Assembly (NCBI RefSeq): GCF_000212355.1
Contig: NC_015496.1
Span: 2,574,001-2,638,000 of the forward strand
From: Dokdonia sp. 4H-3-7-5
GTDB lineage: Bacteria; Bacteroidota; Bacteroidia; Flavobacteriales; Flavobacteriaceae
DNA length: 64,000 nucleotides
Reading direction: 5' to 3'
Part shown: positions 17,084 to 25,444 of the stretch, piece by piece
Numbering within the stretch: the stretch's first letter is position 1
Layout: each line of letters begins with the position of its first letter
Program-made: the position numbers and the translations under genes
The notes under the pieces: model-generated
Told to the model about the DNA's origin: nothing
Seen by the model: only the letters and a program-made list of their open reading frames with translations
Databases searched by the model: none

Positions 17084-17834
17084 AGAAATGTGTAATCGCT
17101 TTTGTTATGTTTTTATAAACCGCTGTATGATCAGGATCAGTAAGCAATTTAATTTGTTGGTCTATGACCTGCTTGTCATCACGTTTTGCAGGACCTGTCT
17201 GACTGTTTTTAGGTCCTTGTTGTAACGCTTTTTCGGTAGTTTTCTGTATAAGAGGATACAAGGTGTCAAAAGGAACTCCGTGTACGTCACAAAGTTCTTG
17301 AGCAATGGTGTAACAGTGATTTGTAAAATTATTTGCAAATACTGCAGCAAGGTGCAATTGCCTGCGCTGCTCACTGTTTATTACTTGTACATTGTTTGAT
17401 ATAATCGAAGCTAAGGTCTTTAAGGTTTTTTCATCTTTTTGATCAGCGGCTTCTATGAGAATAGGAATCTCGGTAAAGTCTATCGATGTATCTTCTTTAG
17501 AAAAACTTTGCAGCGGATAAAAAACTCCTTTGTTATGCTTTCGCGAAAGCGTACTCATCGCAGTAAATCCAGAAGTATGTACCACCAGGGAGTTATCAAA
17601 GGGAATCTGCTCAGAGATACTTTTAATCGCATCATCGCTTACAGTAATAATGGTGACATCTGCAGGCTTAAGATTATGTATTGAGACAGTTTCTCGAGCA
17701 ATATTGTTAAAGTTTTTGAGCTTTTCAGGAGAGCGACCTGCAACCTGCATGAGTATTGCTTGATTTTGCGAACCCAAAGCCTTGGCTAGATGCCAAGCTA
17801 CATTACCAGTACCGACAATATTTACTTCAATCAT
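17067..17834 (-). CDS. Rossmann-fold DUF2520 protein
   Basis: A 255-residue protein. The N-terminal Rossmann fold begins IVGTGNVAWHLAKALGSQNQ (residues 6-25), as in pyrroline-5-carboxylate reductase-like proteins. The C-terminal helical DUF2520 domain contains RRQLHLAAVFANNFTNHCYT. The reaction is unknown. It is the first gene of a seven-gene minus-strand set in which most genes overlap. A palindrome copy at 17536-17551 is read in another frame (TLSRKH), unlike the copies in other genes. Confidence 0.85.
   Translation of the reverse strand: MIEVNIVGTGNVAWHLAKALGSQNQAILMQVAGRSPEKLKNFNNIARETVSIHNLKPADVTIITVSDDAIKSISEQIPFDNSLVVHTSGFTAMSTLSRKHNKGVFYPLQSFSKEDTSIDFTEIPILIEAADQKDEKTLKTLASIISNNVQVINSEQRRQLHLAAVFANNFTNHCYTIAQELCDVHGVPFDTLYPLIQKTTEKALQQGPKNSQTGPAKRDDKQVIDQQIKLLTDPDHTAVYKNITKAITHFYGKEL
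17536..17551. repeat. palindrome copy, 15/16, inside the DUF2520 gene
   Basis: TGCTTTCGCGAAAGCG, read as LSRK rather than AFAKA. Confidence 0.9.
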
Positions 17835-17839
17835 AGATG

Positions 17840-17847
17840 CAAAAATA
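17840..17847 (-). promoter_or_regulatory. likely -7 element of the seven-gene operon
   Basis: Reads TATTTTTG on the minus strand, very close (6 nt) to the DUF2520 ATG. If it is used, the leader would be almost absent, or the real start of the gene would be downstream. Confidence 0.35.
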
Positions 17848-17918
17848 GGCTTTTTTAAATGTGCTCAGCTTTCATTTTTTATGAAGCGTCTCTCTAAGGT
17901 TTTTCGAGCCTCGTAGGT

Positions 17919-17926
17919 TATCTTTG
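17919..17926 (+). promoter_or_regulatory. -7 element of the ccsBA promoter
   Basis: TATCTTTG followed by C matches the Bacteroidota -7 consensus and sits 25 nt before ATG 17951. It overlaps the TTG at 17924, so that TTG cannot be the start. Confidence 0.65.
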
Positions 17927-17950
17927 CACTCGGTAAAATTGGCCTATATT

Positions 17951-20900
17951 ATGCAAAAGAAAATCGCCTCTATTTTATTCTCCACAAGACTGATGGGGAT
18001 ATTGTTTATAGCTTACTTTGTCGCAATGGCAGTAGGTACCTTTTTAGATCAAGGGCAAGAAACTTCTCCTACACCTTACTCCAGATATTGGATTTATGAT
18101 GCATGGTGGTTTACACTTATCCACATCATGTTTGTCATCAACTTTGTAGGGAATATTTTCCGTTATAAATTATTACGTAAAGAGAAGATAACCACGCTTA
18201 TTTTTCACGCTTCTTTTATCATTATTTTAATAGGTGCCGGAATCACAAAATATATTAGTTATGAAGGGGTCATGCCTATAGAAGAAGGTGCGTCAGAAAG
18301 CTCTTTTATGAGTGAAAAAACTTATTTAGAAGTATTTGTAGATGGTGAACGTGACGGAGAGCCTATGCGTCGACCGCTAGAAAAGGAATTATCATTATCG
18401 CCACGCCTTAATAACGATTTCTCCTGGACTGAGCGCTTTAATCATAGTTCTACAGATCGTAGTGATTATACAGATATTTCTTTCAACTTTAATAAATTTA
18501 TTGATGGTGCAGAAGATGGTTTCGTAGAAGATGAAAACGGACTCTGGCATCTTAAGATTGTCGAAACAGGAACAGATAATCAACGTCATGAGCACTTCTT
18601 AGTAGAAGGGGAGCTCGTAAATATTCACAATGTGTTGTATGCTTTTAATAAGCCTACAGATGGTGCAATAAATATTAGTTTTGATGGAGAAAATTATACG
18701 TTTTCATCACCATTTGCTGGTGATGTAACTGTGATGGCAACACAAGCTAAAAGCGAAGTGCCAGAAGCGGTAGAACAACCACTTAAACTTAGAGCATTAT
18801 ACAACTTAGGAGGAAAACTTCTTGTCATTCCAGAGCCTGCAATACGTGGCCGTACAGGTATTGTCGCAAAGGAAGTGCCAGAAAAGAATCAAGAAGATGC
18901 TTTATTTGTTGATGTTACTGTTAAGGGTGAGACTAAAACGGTAGGTCTTTTAGGTGGTCGCGGTTATAGTAATGACAAGAAAAAAATTGAAGTAGGAGGT
19001 CATACGCTGTATCTATCTTATGGAAGCAAAGCGATGCCATTACCATTTGCTATAAAACTTAATGACTTCGTTGCAGAACGTTATCCTGGTACAGAAAACA
19101 GCTATGCATCTTTTGAGAGTAAGATAACTGTAGAAGATGCAGATGAGAATTTTGACTACGATATTTATATGAATAACGTACTCGATCATAAAGGGTTTCG
19201 CTTTTTTCAAGCTAGTTTCTTCCCAGATGAGAGTGGAACAATTCTTTCAGTAAGTCATGATTTTTGGGGTACGTGGGTTACATATATTGGGTATTTCTTA
19301 TTGTATCTAGGGATGATGTTGATTCTATTTGATAAGGGTTCACGTTTTGGCGAACTCAAAAAGCGTTTAGGAAAAATCAAGATTAAAAAATCAAAACTAG
19401 CTGCGGTGTTGTTGTTTTTCGCTTTTGCGAAAGCGGGATACGCACAAGACGATTTATCTAATAAAGCACCAGAAGTCTCAAACGGAAATGTAGAGGTGCG
19501 CGACACGATTGCTACAGACGGTGAGAATATTGAGGATATATTAGGTCTAGACGGACACAGTGAGGTGACGCACCAGCAAACGATGCCTACACAAGAAGAA
19601 ATCAAGAAACTTATTGTTGAGAATGCAGTGCCTCTAGAGCATGCTCAAAAGTTTGGTAAACTTGTGATTCAAGAAGATGGTGGGCGTATGATGCCTGTAA
19701 ACACATTTTCTAGTATGCTGCTTCGTAAGTTGAGTAGAAGCGATACGTATGAAGGTCTTACAGCAGATCAAGTAATGCTTTCTATGATTGAGAACCCGCA
19801 AATATGGACGTTTACAGAGCTTATCTATCTCAAAAAGGGTAATGACAGTCTACGTAATATTGTAGGAGTACCATCAGACAGAAAGTACTTTAAACAGATG
19901 GACTTTTTTACTCCAGATTTTAAGTATAAGTTAGGACCATTTCTTGCAGATGCATATTCTGAGATCAATCAGACTAAGATCTCAAAGGAACTTACAGAAA
20001 TGGATCAGCGTCTAGGGCTGCTAGATAGAACATTAGTAAAAGAGATTTTAAAGATTTTTCCTAAGCCAAACGATCCAAATAATAAATGGATATCACCCAT
20101 AGAAGTTAAAGATGCAGCTTACAGAGCAACAGACTCGGTAATTGCAAATCAAATATTTCCTGCATACTTACTCAGTTTACAAAAAGGAAGACAGTCTGGA
20201 GACTACTCTGATGCAGATAAAGTACTTGCTGGGATAGAGAAATTCCAGCGTACGCATAGCAATGATATCATGCCTTCTAAAGAGAAGATAGATGCAGAGG
20301 TATATTACAACGAGCACGATGTATTTACAAAGCTTTACTGGATGTATATGCTTGCAGCTGTGTTTATGATGATTTTTGTGATTGCTGCTATTTTTAATCC
20401 TAGTAAGTTTATTACGTTTATGGGTAAACTAGGAGCGGCTATTATCATAGTGTTATTTATAGTTCATACTGGAGGTCTTATATGGCGTTGGTATATTGCA
20501 GGTCACGCTCCTTGGAGTGATGCCTATGAGTCTGTACTATATGTAGGATGGGCAACGGTATTCTTTGGTTTAGCCTTTGGTAAAGACAGTATGCTTACTA
20601 TTGCAAGTACTGCTTTTGTAGGAGCATTTATTTTGTGGGCAGCTTCGTTAAACTGGATGAATCCAGAGATTGCAAATTTACAGGCGGTTTTAAATAGTTA
20701 CTGGCTTATGATTCACACAGCCGTAATTGTTGCGAGTTATGGCCCTTTTATACTTGGTGCCATTTTAGGTATTGTCTCTCTGTTTTTAATGATATTTACT
20801 ACAGAGAAGAATAAAGAAAGAATGGATCTCAGTATTAAAGAGATTACCATTATTAATGAGCTTGCGCTTACTGTAGGTATGGTGTTGCTCGCTATAGGTA

Positions 20901-21253
20901 CCTTCTTAGGAGGACAGTGGGCAAACGAGAGCTGGGGGCGTTACTGGGGTTGGGATCCTAAGGAAACTTGGGCGCTTATCTCACTCATTGTATATGCCTT
21001 TGTCATACACATGAGACTTATACCAGGATTAAGAGGAAGATGGTTGTTCAATTTTTCATCTATTATTGCACTAGGGAGTATTCTCTTTACTTGGTGGGGA
21101 GTGAACTATTACCTATCTGGGCTTCATGCTTACCAAAGTGGAGGCGACATCGCTACTCAAAAGATATTTGTTACTCTAGGCGTATTGTCTGTGTTAGGGT
21201 TCTTCTCTTACAGAAAATATAGAAAGTTTTACGTGGGTAAAAGTAAAGCGTAG
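17951..21253 (+). CDS. ccsBA: fused ResB-CcsA cytochrome c biogenesis protein
   Basis: A 1100-residue membrane protein joining the two subunits of system II cytochrome c maturation. The N-terminal half is ResB/CcsB-like, with TM segments at about 10-110 and a large periplasmic domain. TM and linker segments lie near 430-500. The C-terminal half is CcsA. Its haem-handling WWD motif is plain (WGRYWGWDPKETWALISLIV), with flanking histidines in AGHAPWSDAYESVLYVGW and MIHTAVIVASYGPF. The fusion exports haem and attaches it to apocytochrome c. A palindrome copy (19420-19435) encodes AFAKA at the end of a hydrophobic segment of the linker (LLFFAFAKAGYAQDD), giving what looks like a signal-peptide end inside the protein. 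Confidence 0.94.
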   Translation: MQKKIASILFSTRLMGILFIAYFVAMAVGTFLDQGQETSPTPYSRYWIYDAWWFTLIHIMFVINFVGNIFRYKLLRKEKITTLIFHASFIIILIGAGITKYISYEGVMPIEEGASESSFMSEKTYLEVFVDGERDGEPMRRPLEKELSLSPRLNNDFSWTERFNHSSTDRSDYTDISFNFNKFIDGAEDGFVEDENGLWHLKIVETGTDNQRHEHFLVEGELVNIHNVLYAFNKPTDGAINISFDGENYTFSSPFAGDVTVMATQAKSEVPEAVEQPLKLRALYNLGGKLLVIPEPAIRGRTGIVAKEVPEKNQEDALFVDVTVKGETKTVGLLGGRGYSNDKKKIEVGGHTLYLSYGSKAMPLPFAIKLNDFVAERYPGTENSYASFESKITVEDADENFDYDIYMNNVLDHKGFRFFQASFFPDESGTILSVSHDFWGTWVTYIGYFLLYLGMMLILFDKGSRFGELKKRLGKIKIKKSKLAAVLLFFAFAKAGYAQDDLSNKAPEVSNGNVEVRDTIATDGENIEDILGLDGHSEVTHQQTMPTQEEIKKLIVENAVPLEHAQKFGKLVIQEDGGRMMPVNTFSSMLLRKLSRSDTYEGLTADQVMLSMIENPQIWTFTELIYLKKGNDSLRNIVGVPSDRKYFKQMDFFTPDFKYKLGPFLADAYSEINQTKISKELTEMDQRLGLLDRTLVKEILKIFPKPNDPNNKWISPIEVKDAAYRATDSVIANQIFPAYLLSLQKGRQSGDYSDADKVLAGIEKFQRTHSNDIMPSKEKIDAEVYYNEHDVFTKLYWMYMLAAVFMMIFVIAAIFNPSKFITFMGKLGAAIIIVLFIVHTGGLIWRWYIAGHAPWSDAYESVLYVGWATVFFGLAFGKDSMLTIASTAFVGAFILWAASLNWMNPEIANLQAVLNSYWLMIHTAVIVASYGPFILGAILGIVSLFLMIFTTEKNKERMDLSIKEITIINELALTVGMVLLAIGTFLGGQWANESWGRYWGWDPKETWALISLIVYAFVIHMRLIPGLRGRWLFNFSSIIALGSILFTWWGVNYYLSGLHAYQSGGDIATQKIFVTLGVLSVLGFFSYRKYRKFYVGKSKA
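19420..19435. repeat. palindrome copy, 15/16, inside ccsBA
   Basis: CGCTTTTGCGAAAGCG, read as AFAKA between the ResB and CcsA parts. Confidence 0.9.
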
Positions 21254-21277
21254 CAAACTTCATAAAATGATCCATAT

Positions 21278-21319
21278 TACAGCCATTAATTCTACATTGA
21301 ATTAGTGGCTGTATTTTTA
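21278..21319. terminator. bidirectional terminator after ccsBA
   Basis: A 14-bp stem (TACAGCCATTAATT against its near-complement, one mismatch) with an 8-nt loop, then TTTTTAT. It lies between convergent genes, closer to ccsBA. Confidence 0.8.
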
Positions 21320-21487
21320 TAAGGTTGAATAGTACTCATAAGTGTGTTTTCTAATTAACTTATCTAAACAATAAGAGATAATTTATGTCTAGAAATCTTT
21401 TATAAGTTTTCCTAAGCTGTTTTAAGTACTGCAGAGTAAGAGTGTTAGAAGAGAATTCACTTAATACTTTTGTGTATAAAGTCTATA

Positions 21488-22825
21488 TTAGAAAGATAAT
21501 TCTTGTAAGTCTGTCCCATTATCAAGCCCGAGCTTTGAATAGAGGCTAGTAGTAAGTTGTTGCAGTTTGTCATCAGATAGACTGTGTTTTAAGGCAATCA
21601 TTTCATTGCTAAGCCCTTTTGAAATATCGTTTAAAATACGCACCTCCATATTCTCAAGATCATACTGGTATATTAGAGATTCCATATAATTGTCATCTGC
21701 GTCTTGGACATTTTTGTAGGCACTGAGTTCTTTTAATTCTTGGACTTGAAACATTAACTTTTGTTTCATTAGGACCCCTTTTCTTTGAATATCTTTAAAA
21801 GAAGCAAGAAGCAATATAGCAATTAAAGTAAAGTTTAAAGATGCAGCTATAGCTACTTGTGCAGGAGTATAATGTATAAACGATAGATTAAAGATGTGAA
21901 GTATAAAATAGTCCGCAAGAAATAAGATGTCAATACTATACACTAGTATTAGGATTGTTTTTCTTGGGCCTTTTGCTATCATAAGCATCAAAGCCCACAT
22001 GAGAATCACTGTTGAAATCGAGGTAATGTCTACACCTGTGAAACTAATAATGTTCTGAGTTACAAAATAAATTATCAGAAATAGAGTGGACAGACCGCTT
22101 ATGATAAGCATAAGATACTTTATCCATAGCTGGTGTGGTCTTACTTTCAAATAAAACATCATGAAACCTGTAGCCGAAAGACCTACTAAATAATGTCCAA
22201 ATATTTCAAGAGATGTAGATATGTCACTACTAACCCCAAATAAATACAAGACATTGTCTTTTGTTAGGATACTTAAAAGGACAGCAAACACTAAAAATGC
22301 AAAAAATAGAAATTGCGTATTTCTAACTATAAAGTAAAAAACTAAAATCGCTACGATGAGTGCTATCGCTGTACCATAAAAGAAACCAATGCTTAATAAG
22401 CTCCTTTTTTCATTGCTAGCAAAAGAAGATTCATCAGATAAATGAATAGGGAAGTAGGCTTCTAATGGGAAATTTGCTTTTAGGTAAAGTGGGAATTCAA
22501 GATTTCTTTTGACTAGGAAATAGGAAGGAAACCGTGTGTCCTTCATAATGTTAAGTTCTTTACCATTAGAATCGTATAATTCTAGGTAACTAACGTGCGA
22601 AGATTTCAATTCGAGAATCTCTCTATCTGCAGTTATATCATCTATTTTAAACCAGTATGTGCCATTCTCAGCTCCGAGATTATCTGAACTGGTAGAAGTG
22701 AAAGTAGCATTTTTCACTTCATCAATAGTAAGGCTTCCGTTTGTGTCTCTTAGATAGTAAATAGATTCAAATGGAGTGCCCGCACTTACGCACAGCAAAG
22801 CCAAAAGAAGCATTAATATCTTCAT
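21488..22825 (-). CDS. 7TMR-DISM receptor with C-terminal LuxR-like HTH
   Basis: A 445-residue protein. A signal peptide (1-16) is followed by an extracellular beta domain at about 20-125, of the 7TMR-DISM extracellular type (YWFKIDDITADREILELKSS). Seven TM helices lie at about 140-345, then a short coiled-coil linker (FQVQELKELSAYKNVQDADD). The last 56 residues (390-445) align by eye with a LuxR/GerE helix-turn-helix: EVRILNDISKGLSNEMIAL, then LQQLTTSLYSKLGLDN. This suggests a membrane-bound one-component regulator that binds DNA while anchored. The basic residues usual in the recognition helix are few, so DNA binding is uncertain; the domain may instead mediate protein contacts. Confidence 0.78.
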   Translation of the reverse strand: MKILMLLLALLCVSAGTPFESIYYLRDTNGSLTIDEVKNATFTSTSSDNLGAENGTYWFKIDDITADREILELKSSHVSYLELYDSNGKELNIMKDTRFPSYFLVKRNLEFPLYLKANFPLEAYFPIHLSDESSFASNEKRSLLSIGFFYGTAIALIVAILVFYFIVRNTQFLFFAFLVFAVLLSILTKDNVLYLFGVSSDISTSLEIFGHYLVGLSATGFMMFYLKVRPHQLWIKYLMLIISGLSTLFLIIYFVTQNIISFTGVDITSISTVILMWALMLMIAKGPRKTILILVYSIDILFLADYFILHIFNLSFIHYTPAQVAIAASLNFTLIAILLLASFKDIQRKGVLMKQKLMFQVQELKELSAYKNVQDADDNYMESLIYQYDLENMEVRILNDISKGLSNEMIALKHSLSDDKLQQLTTSLYSKLGLDNGTDLQELSF

Positions 22826-22856
22826 TATTTCTAAAATTTAATACACAATAATACGT

Positions 22857-22902
22857 TAAAACGCACTAAGTTACAACTTTATCGTACTCTTAGTGCATTT
22901 TA
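22857..22902 (-). terminator. likely terminator of fumC
   Basis: A 14-bp inverted repeat (TAAAACGCACTAAG with CTTAGTGCATTTTA, one mismatch) around an 18-nt loop lies just after the fumC stop on the minus strand. The loop is long, so it may instead be an operator of the downstream receptor gene. Confidence 0.5.
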
Positions 22903-22924
22903 ACGATATATTATGGTACAAAAA

Positions 22925-24310
22925 TTAGACCATATCCTCAGGACGTACCCATTCGTCAAATTCTTCGGCAGTTACATATCCTAGGTTAATAGCTTCTACT
23001 TTAAGTGTAGTTCCATTTTTGTGAGCAGTGTTTGCAATCTCTGCTGCTTTATAGTAACCTATCTTAGTATTTAACGCTGTTACTAGCATCAAAGAATTGT
23101 CTAGAAGCTCTTTAATACGCTCATTGTTAGGCTCTATGCCTGAAGCGCAATGATCTGAAAATGACAAGCAAGCATCACCTATAAGTTGTGCAGACTGTAA
23201 TAGGTTTGCAGCCATCATTGGTTTAAATACATTCAGTTCATAATGTCCTTGCATACCTCCCACACTTATAGCAACGTCATTACCCACTACTTGGGCGCAA
23301 ACCATAGTTATGGCTTCACATTGCGTAGGATTTACCTTACCAGGCATTATAGATGATCCAGGCTCGTTTGCTGGAATCGATATTTCGCCAATACTACTAC
23401 GTGGTCCTGACGCTAGCATTCTAATGTCATTTGCTATTTTATTGAGAGATACGGCTAGTTGTTTAAGCGCTCCATGAGTTTCAACAATAGCATCGTGAGC
23501 AGCAAGTGCTTCAAATTTATTTTCGGCAGTACGGAAAGGGTGACCAGAAAAATCTGCCATATAAGAAGCTACAAGCTCAGCATATCCTTTTGGAGTGTTA
23601 AGTCCAGTTCCTACTGCTGTACCACCTAATGCAAGCTCAGAAAGGTGGTCAAGCGTATTGTCTAGCGCCTTTAGTCCGTGATCAAGTTGTGATACAAAAC
23701 CAGAAAATTCTTGACCTAGTGTAAGTGGAGTAGCGTCCATTAAGTGCGTACGTCCTATTTTTACTACATCTTTAAAGGCAACCGCTTTCGCTTTAAGCGT
23801 GTCTCTTAATTTACGTACTCCTGGGATTGTAGTTTCAACTACTTTTTTATATCCTGCGATATGCATTCCTGTAGGGAATGTATCGTTAGAAGATTGTGAT
23901 TTATTTACGTCATCGTTAGGAGCTAGTGTTTTTTCACCTTCACCTATTACTTTTCCTGCTAGTTGGTGAGCACGATTTGCAATCACCTCGTTTACATTCA
24001 TGTTACTTTGAGTTCCAGAACCTGTTTGCCAGATTACTAGTGGGAACTGATCATCATGCATCCCTGTGAGGATTTCATCACAAGCTTGTGCAATAAGATC
24101 TCTTTTTTCTGTAGAAAGGACACCTAGCTCACAGTTCGTGTAAGCAGCTGCTTTTTTAAGAATGGCAAAACCGTGTACAACCTCGATAGGCATAGATGCA
24201 GGAGCACCTATTTTAAAATTGTTTCTTGAGCGCTCTGTTTGAGCTCCCCATAGTTTATCTGCGGGTACTTTTACCTCGCCCATCGTATCTTTCTCGATTC
24301 TATATTCCAT
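22925..24310 (-). CDS. fumC: class II fumarate hydratase
   Basis: A 461-residue fumarase of the iron-independent class, converting fumarate to malate in the TCA cycle. The superfamily signature [11 protein letters not shown] is at 318-328. The other active-site segments are [12 protein letters not shown] (98-109), [11 protein letters not shown] (140-150) and [15 protein letters not shown] (186-200). Length is normal. It has its own promoter and is not part of an operon with other TCA genes. Confidence 0.97.
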   Translation of the reverse strand: MEYRIEKDTMGEVKVPADKLWGAQTERSRNNFKIGAPASMPIEVVHGFAILKKAAAYTNCELGVLSTEKRDLIAQACDEILTGMHDDQFPLVIWQTGSGTQSNMNVNEVIANRAHQLAGKVIGEGEKTLAPNDDVNKSQSSNDTFPTGMHIAGYKKVVETTIPGVRKLRDTLKAKAVAFKDVVKIGRTHLMDATPLTLGQEFSGFVSQLDHGLKALDNTLDHLSELALGGTAVGTGLNTPKGYAELVASYMADFSGHPFRTAENKFEALAAHDAIVETHGALKQLAVSLNKIANDIRMLASGPRSSIGEISIPANEPGSSIMPGKVNPTQCEAITMVCAQVVGNDVAISVGGMQGHYELNVFKPMMAANLLQSAQLIGDACLSFSDHCASGIEPNNERIKELLDNSLMLVTALNTKIGYYKAAEIANTAHKNGTTLKVEAINLGYVTAEEFDEWVRPEDMV

Positions 24311-24335
24311 AATTGAATGTGTTAAAATTGGTACA

Positions 24336-24343
24336 CAAATTTA
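24336..24343 (-). promoter_or_regulatory. likely -7 element of the fumC promoter
   Basis: Reads TAAATTTG on the minus strand, 25 nt before the fumC ATG. Confidence 0.6.
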
Positions 24344-24423
24344 AACATTTGGCTTCATTTCACATCGTTGATAAGCTGTCAATAAATGTGTTTTTTCTCT
24401 TGTGAAAAATAAATAATATCAAC

Positions 24424-24431
24424 TATCTTTG
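24424..24431 (+). promoter_or_regulatory. promoter of the 60-residue membrane protein
   Basis: TATCTTTG followed by C, with a TTG at 24400-24402 as possible -33 element (21-bp spacing). It lies 26 nt before the ATG. Confidence 0.6.
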
Positions 24432-24457
24432 CTTCAAACTAGAAAAGACACGATCCT

Positions 24458-24640
24458 ATGTTCGATTTTGACCAATATTTAGGTTTTCTCGCATTCTTAA
24501 CCATCCTTACTATAGGATTTTGGTTAATGATATTCCTTCTTACATTTGTAATACCTTACTGGGTAGGAGGTTCATTTATTGAATTTATGAAAGAGAAAAG
24601 AGAAGAGCGCAAGCTTAAAAGAGAGCAAGAAAATAGCTAA
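24458..24640 (+). CDS. 60-residue single-helix membrane protein
   Basis: A small protein with a hydrophobic stretch at about 8-38 (FLAFLTILTIGFWLMIFLLT, then FVIPYWVG), enough for one long or two short helices, and a highly charged C-terminal tail (KEKREERKLKREQE). A clear promoter and terminator flank it, so it is a free-standing real gene. No family is recognised. Confidence 0.78.
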   Translation: MFDFDQYLGFLAFLTILTIGFWLMIFLLTFVIPYWVGGSFIEFMKEKREERKLKREQENS

Positions 24641-24670
24641 GATATTTTTTACGCATACGCGAAAATATAT

Positions 24671-24703
24671 AAACCTTCAACACAAGCTGTTGAAGGTTTT
24701 TTT
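24671..24703 (+). terminator. terminator of the 60-residue gene
   Basis: Perfect 11-bp stem AAACCTTCAAC/GTTGAAGGTTT with a 7-nt loop, then TTTT. Confidence 0.9.
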
Positions 24704-24727
24704 ATGAATTCTTTATTTTAAATTTCC

Positions 24728-25225
24728 TTAGTTGCTAAAAGCAATATGATCTCTCAAAGTTGTAGATCTAATACAGTCAGCCTCAGAGGTGTCACCAAAC
24801 TCATCTACAAACTTTGTACATTGCATTCCATCTGGTAAGCAAGCTTCACCAAAGGTAGTTTGTGAGGTGCACATCGTTGCTCCCGTGCTGTAAGTTCCTT
24901 TTTCATCTAGCTCTAAGGCAAAAGTCGACACGTAGTTATCGTTGCTAAATACTCGTAAATACTTATTGCCTTCTACATCTATCACCTTTAAGGATGATGG
25001 AACAAGCTGCAGGCCGAGCGTCCGTGCTTTTGCTTGAAACGCATTTAAGAAGGAAACTTCAGATATAGTAAATACAAATGATTCTTTTTCTAGCAGTCCT
25101 ACAGCTGTAAGACTTATTTCATCTACACTAGGTAAATGGTCTGTACTAGCGTTAAATCTAAGGTTGTCGTCACAAGACGTAAGGAGGACAGCTGCGACTA
25201 AACAAGAAAACAAATACTTTTTCAT
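24728..25225 (-). CDS. lipoprotein with cysteine-rich C-terminus
   Basis: A 165-residue protein with a lipoprotein signal (MKKYLFSCLVAAVLLTSC, cysteine 18, then DDN). The C-terminal third contains four further cysteines (ATMCTSQ, EACLPDGMQCTKFVDEFGD, EADCIRS) that could form two disulfides. No family is recognised and no operon partner is seen. Confidence 0.72.
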   Translation of the reverse strand: MKKYLFSCLVAAVLLTSCDDNLRFNASTDHLPSVDEISLTAVGLLEKESFVFTISEVSFLNAFQAKARTLGLQLVPSSLKVIDVEGNKYLRVFSNDNYVSTFALELDEKGTYSTGATMCTSQTTFGEACLPDGMQCTKFVDEFGDTSEADCIRSTTLRDHIAFSN

Positions 25226-25383
25226 AATACATTATACGTTAGTTTATAATTTACAAGCATTCGGTAAATGGGCTAAATTTATTCTAATTATGAATTGGTA
25301 ATTTTCTTTTCTAGTTAAATTTTTCAGGTGTTTTAGTTAATTTTTTGTGGTTCATATTTTCGCGAAAGCGTATCCATTATCAC

Positions 25384-25414
25384 AAAAAAAAGAGCCTCCG
25401 TGTGGAGACTCTCT
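25384..25414 (-). terminator. terminator of the M16 peptidase gene
   Basis: A 9-bp stem (AGAGCCTCC/GGAGACTCT, one mismatch) with a GTGT loop. The plus-strand A-run before it gives a T-run on the minus strand. Confidence 0.75.
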
Positions 25415-25444
25415 TTAATGAAATTCACTGTACTTCTATTCACA

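Noticed and set aside
17924-17950. TTG start of ccsBA
   Set aside because: It lies inside the TATCTTTG promoter element; ATG 17951 fits the promoter and the first TM segment.
23781-23800. Palindrome-like GCTTTCGCTTTAAGC inside fumC
   Set aside because: The central CGCG is missing and the codons fit conserved fumarase sequence; probably chance.
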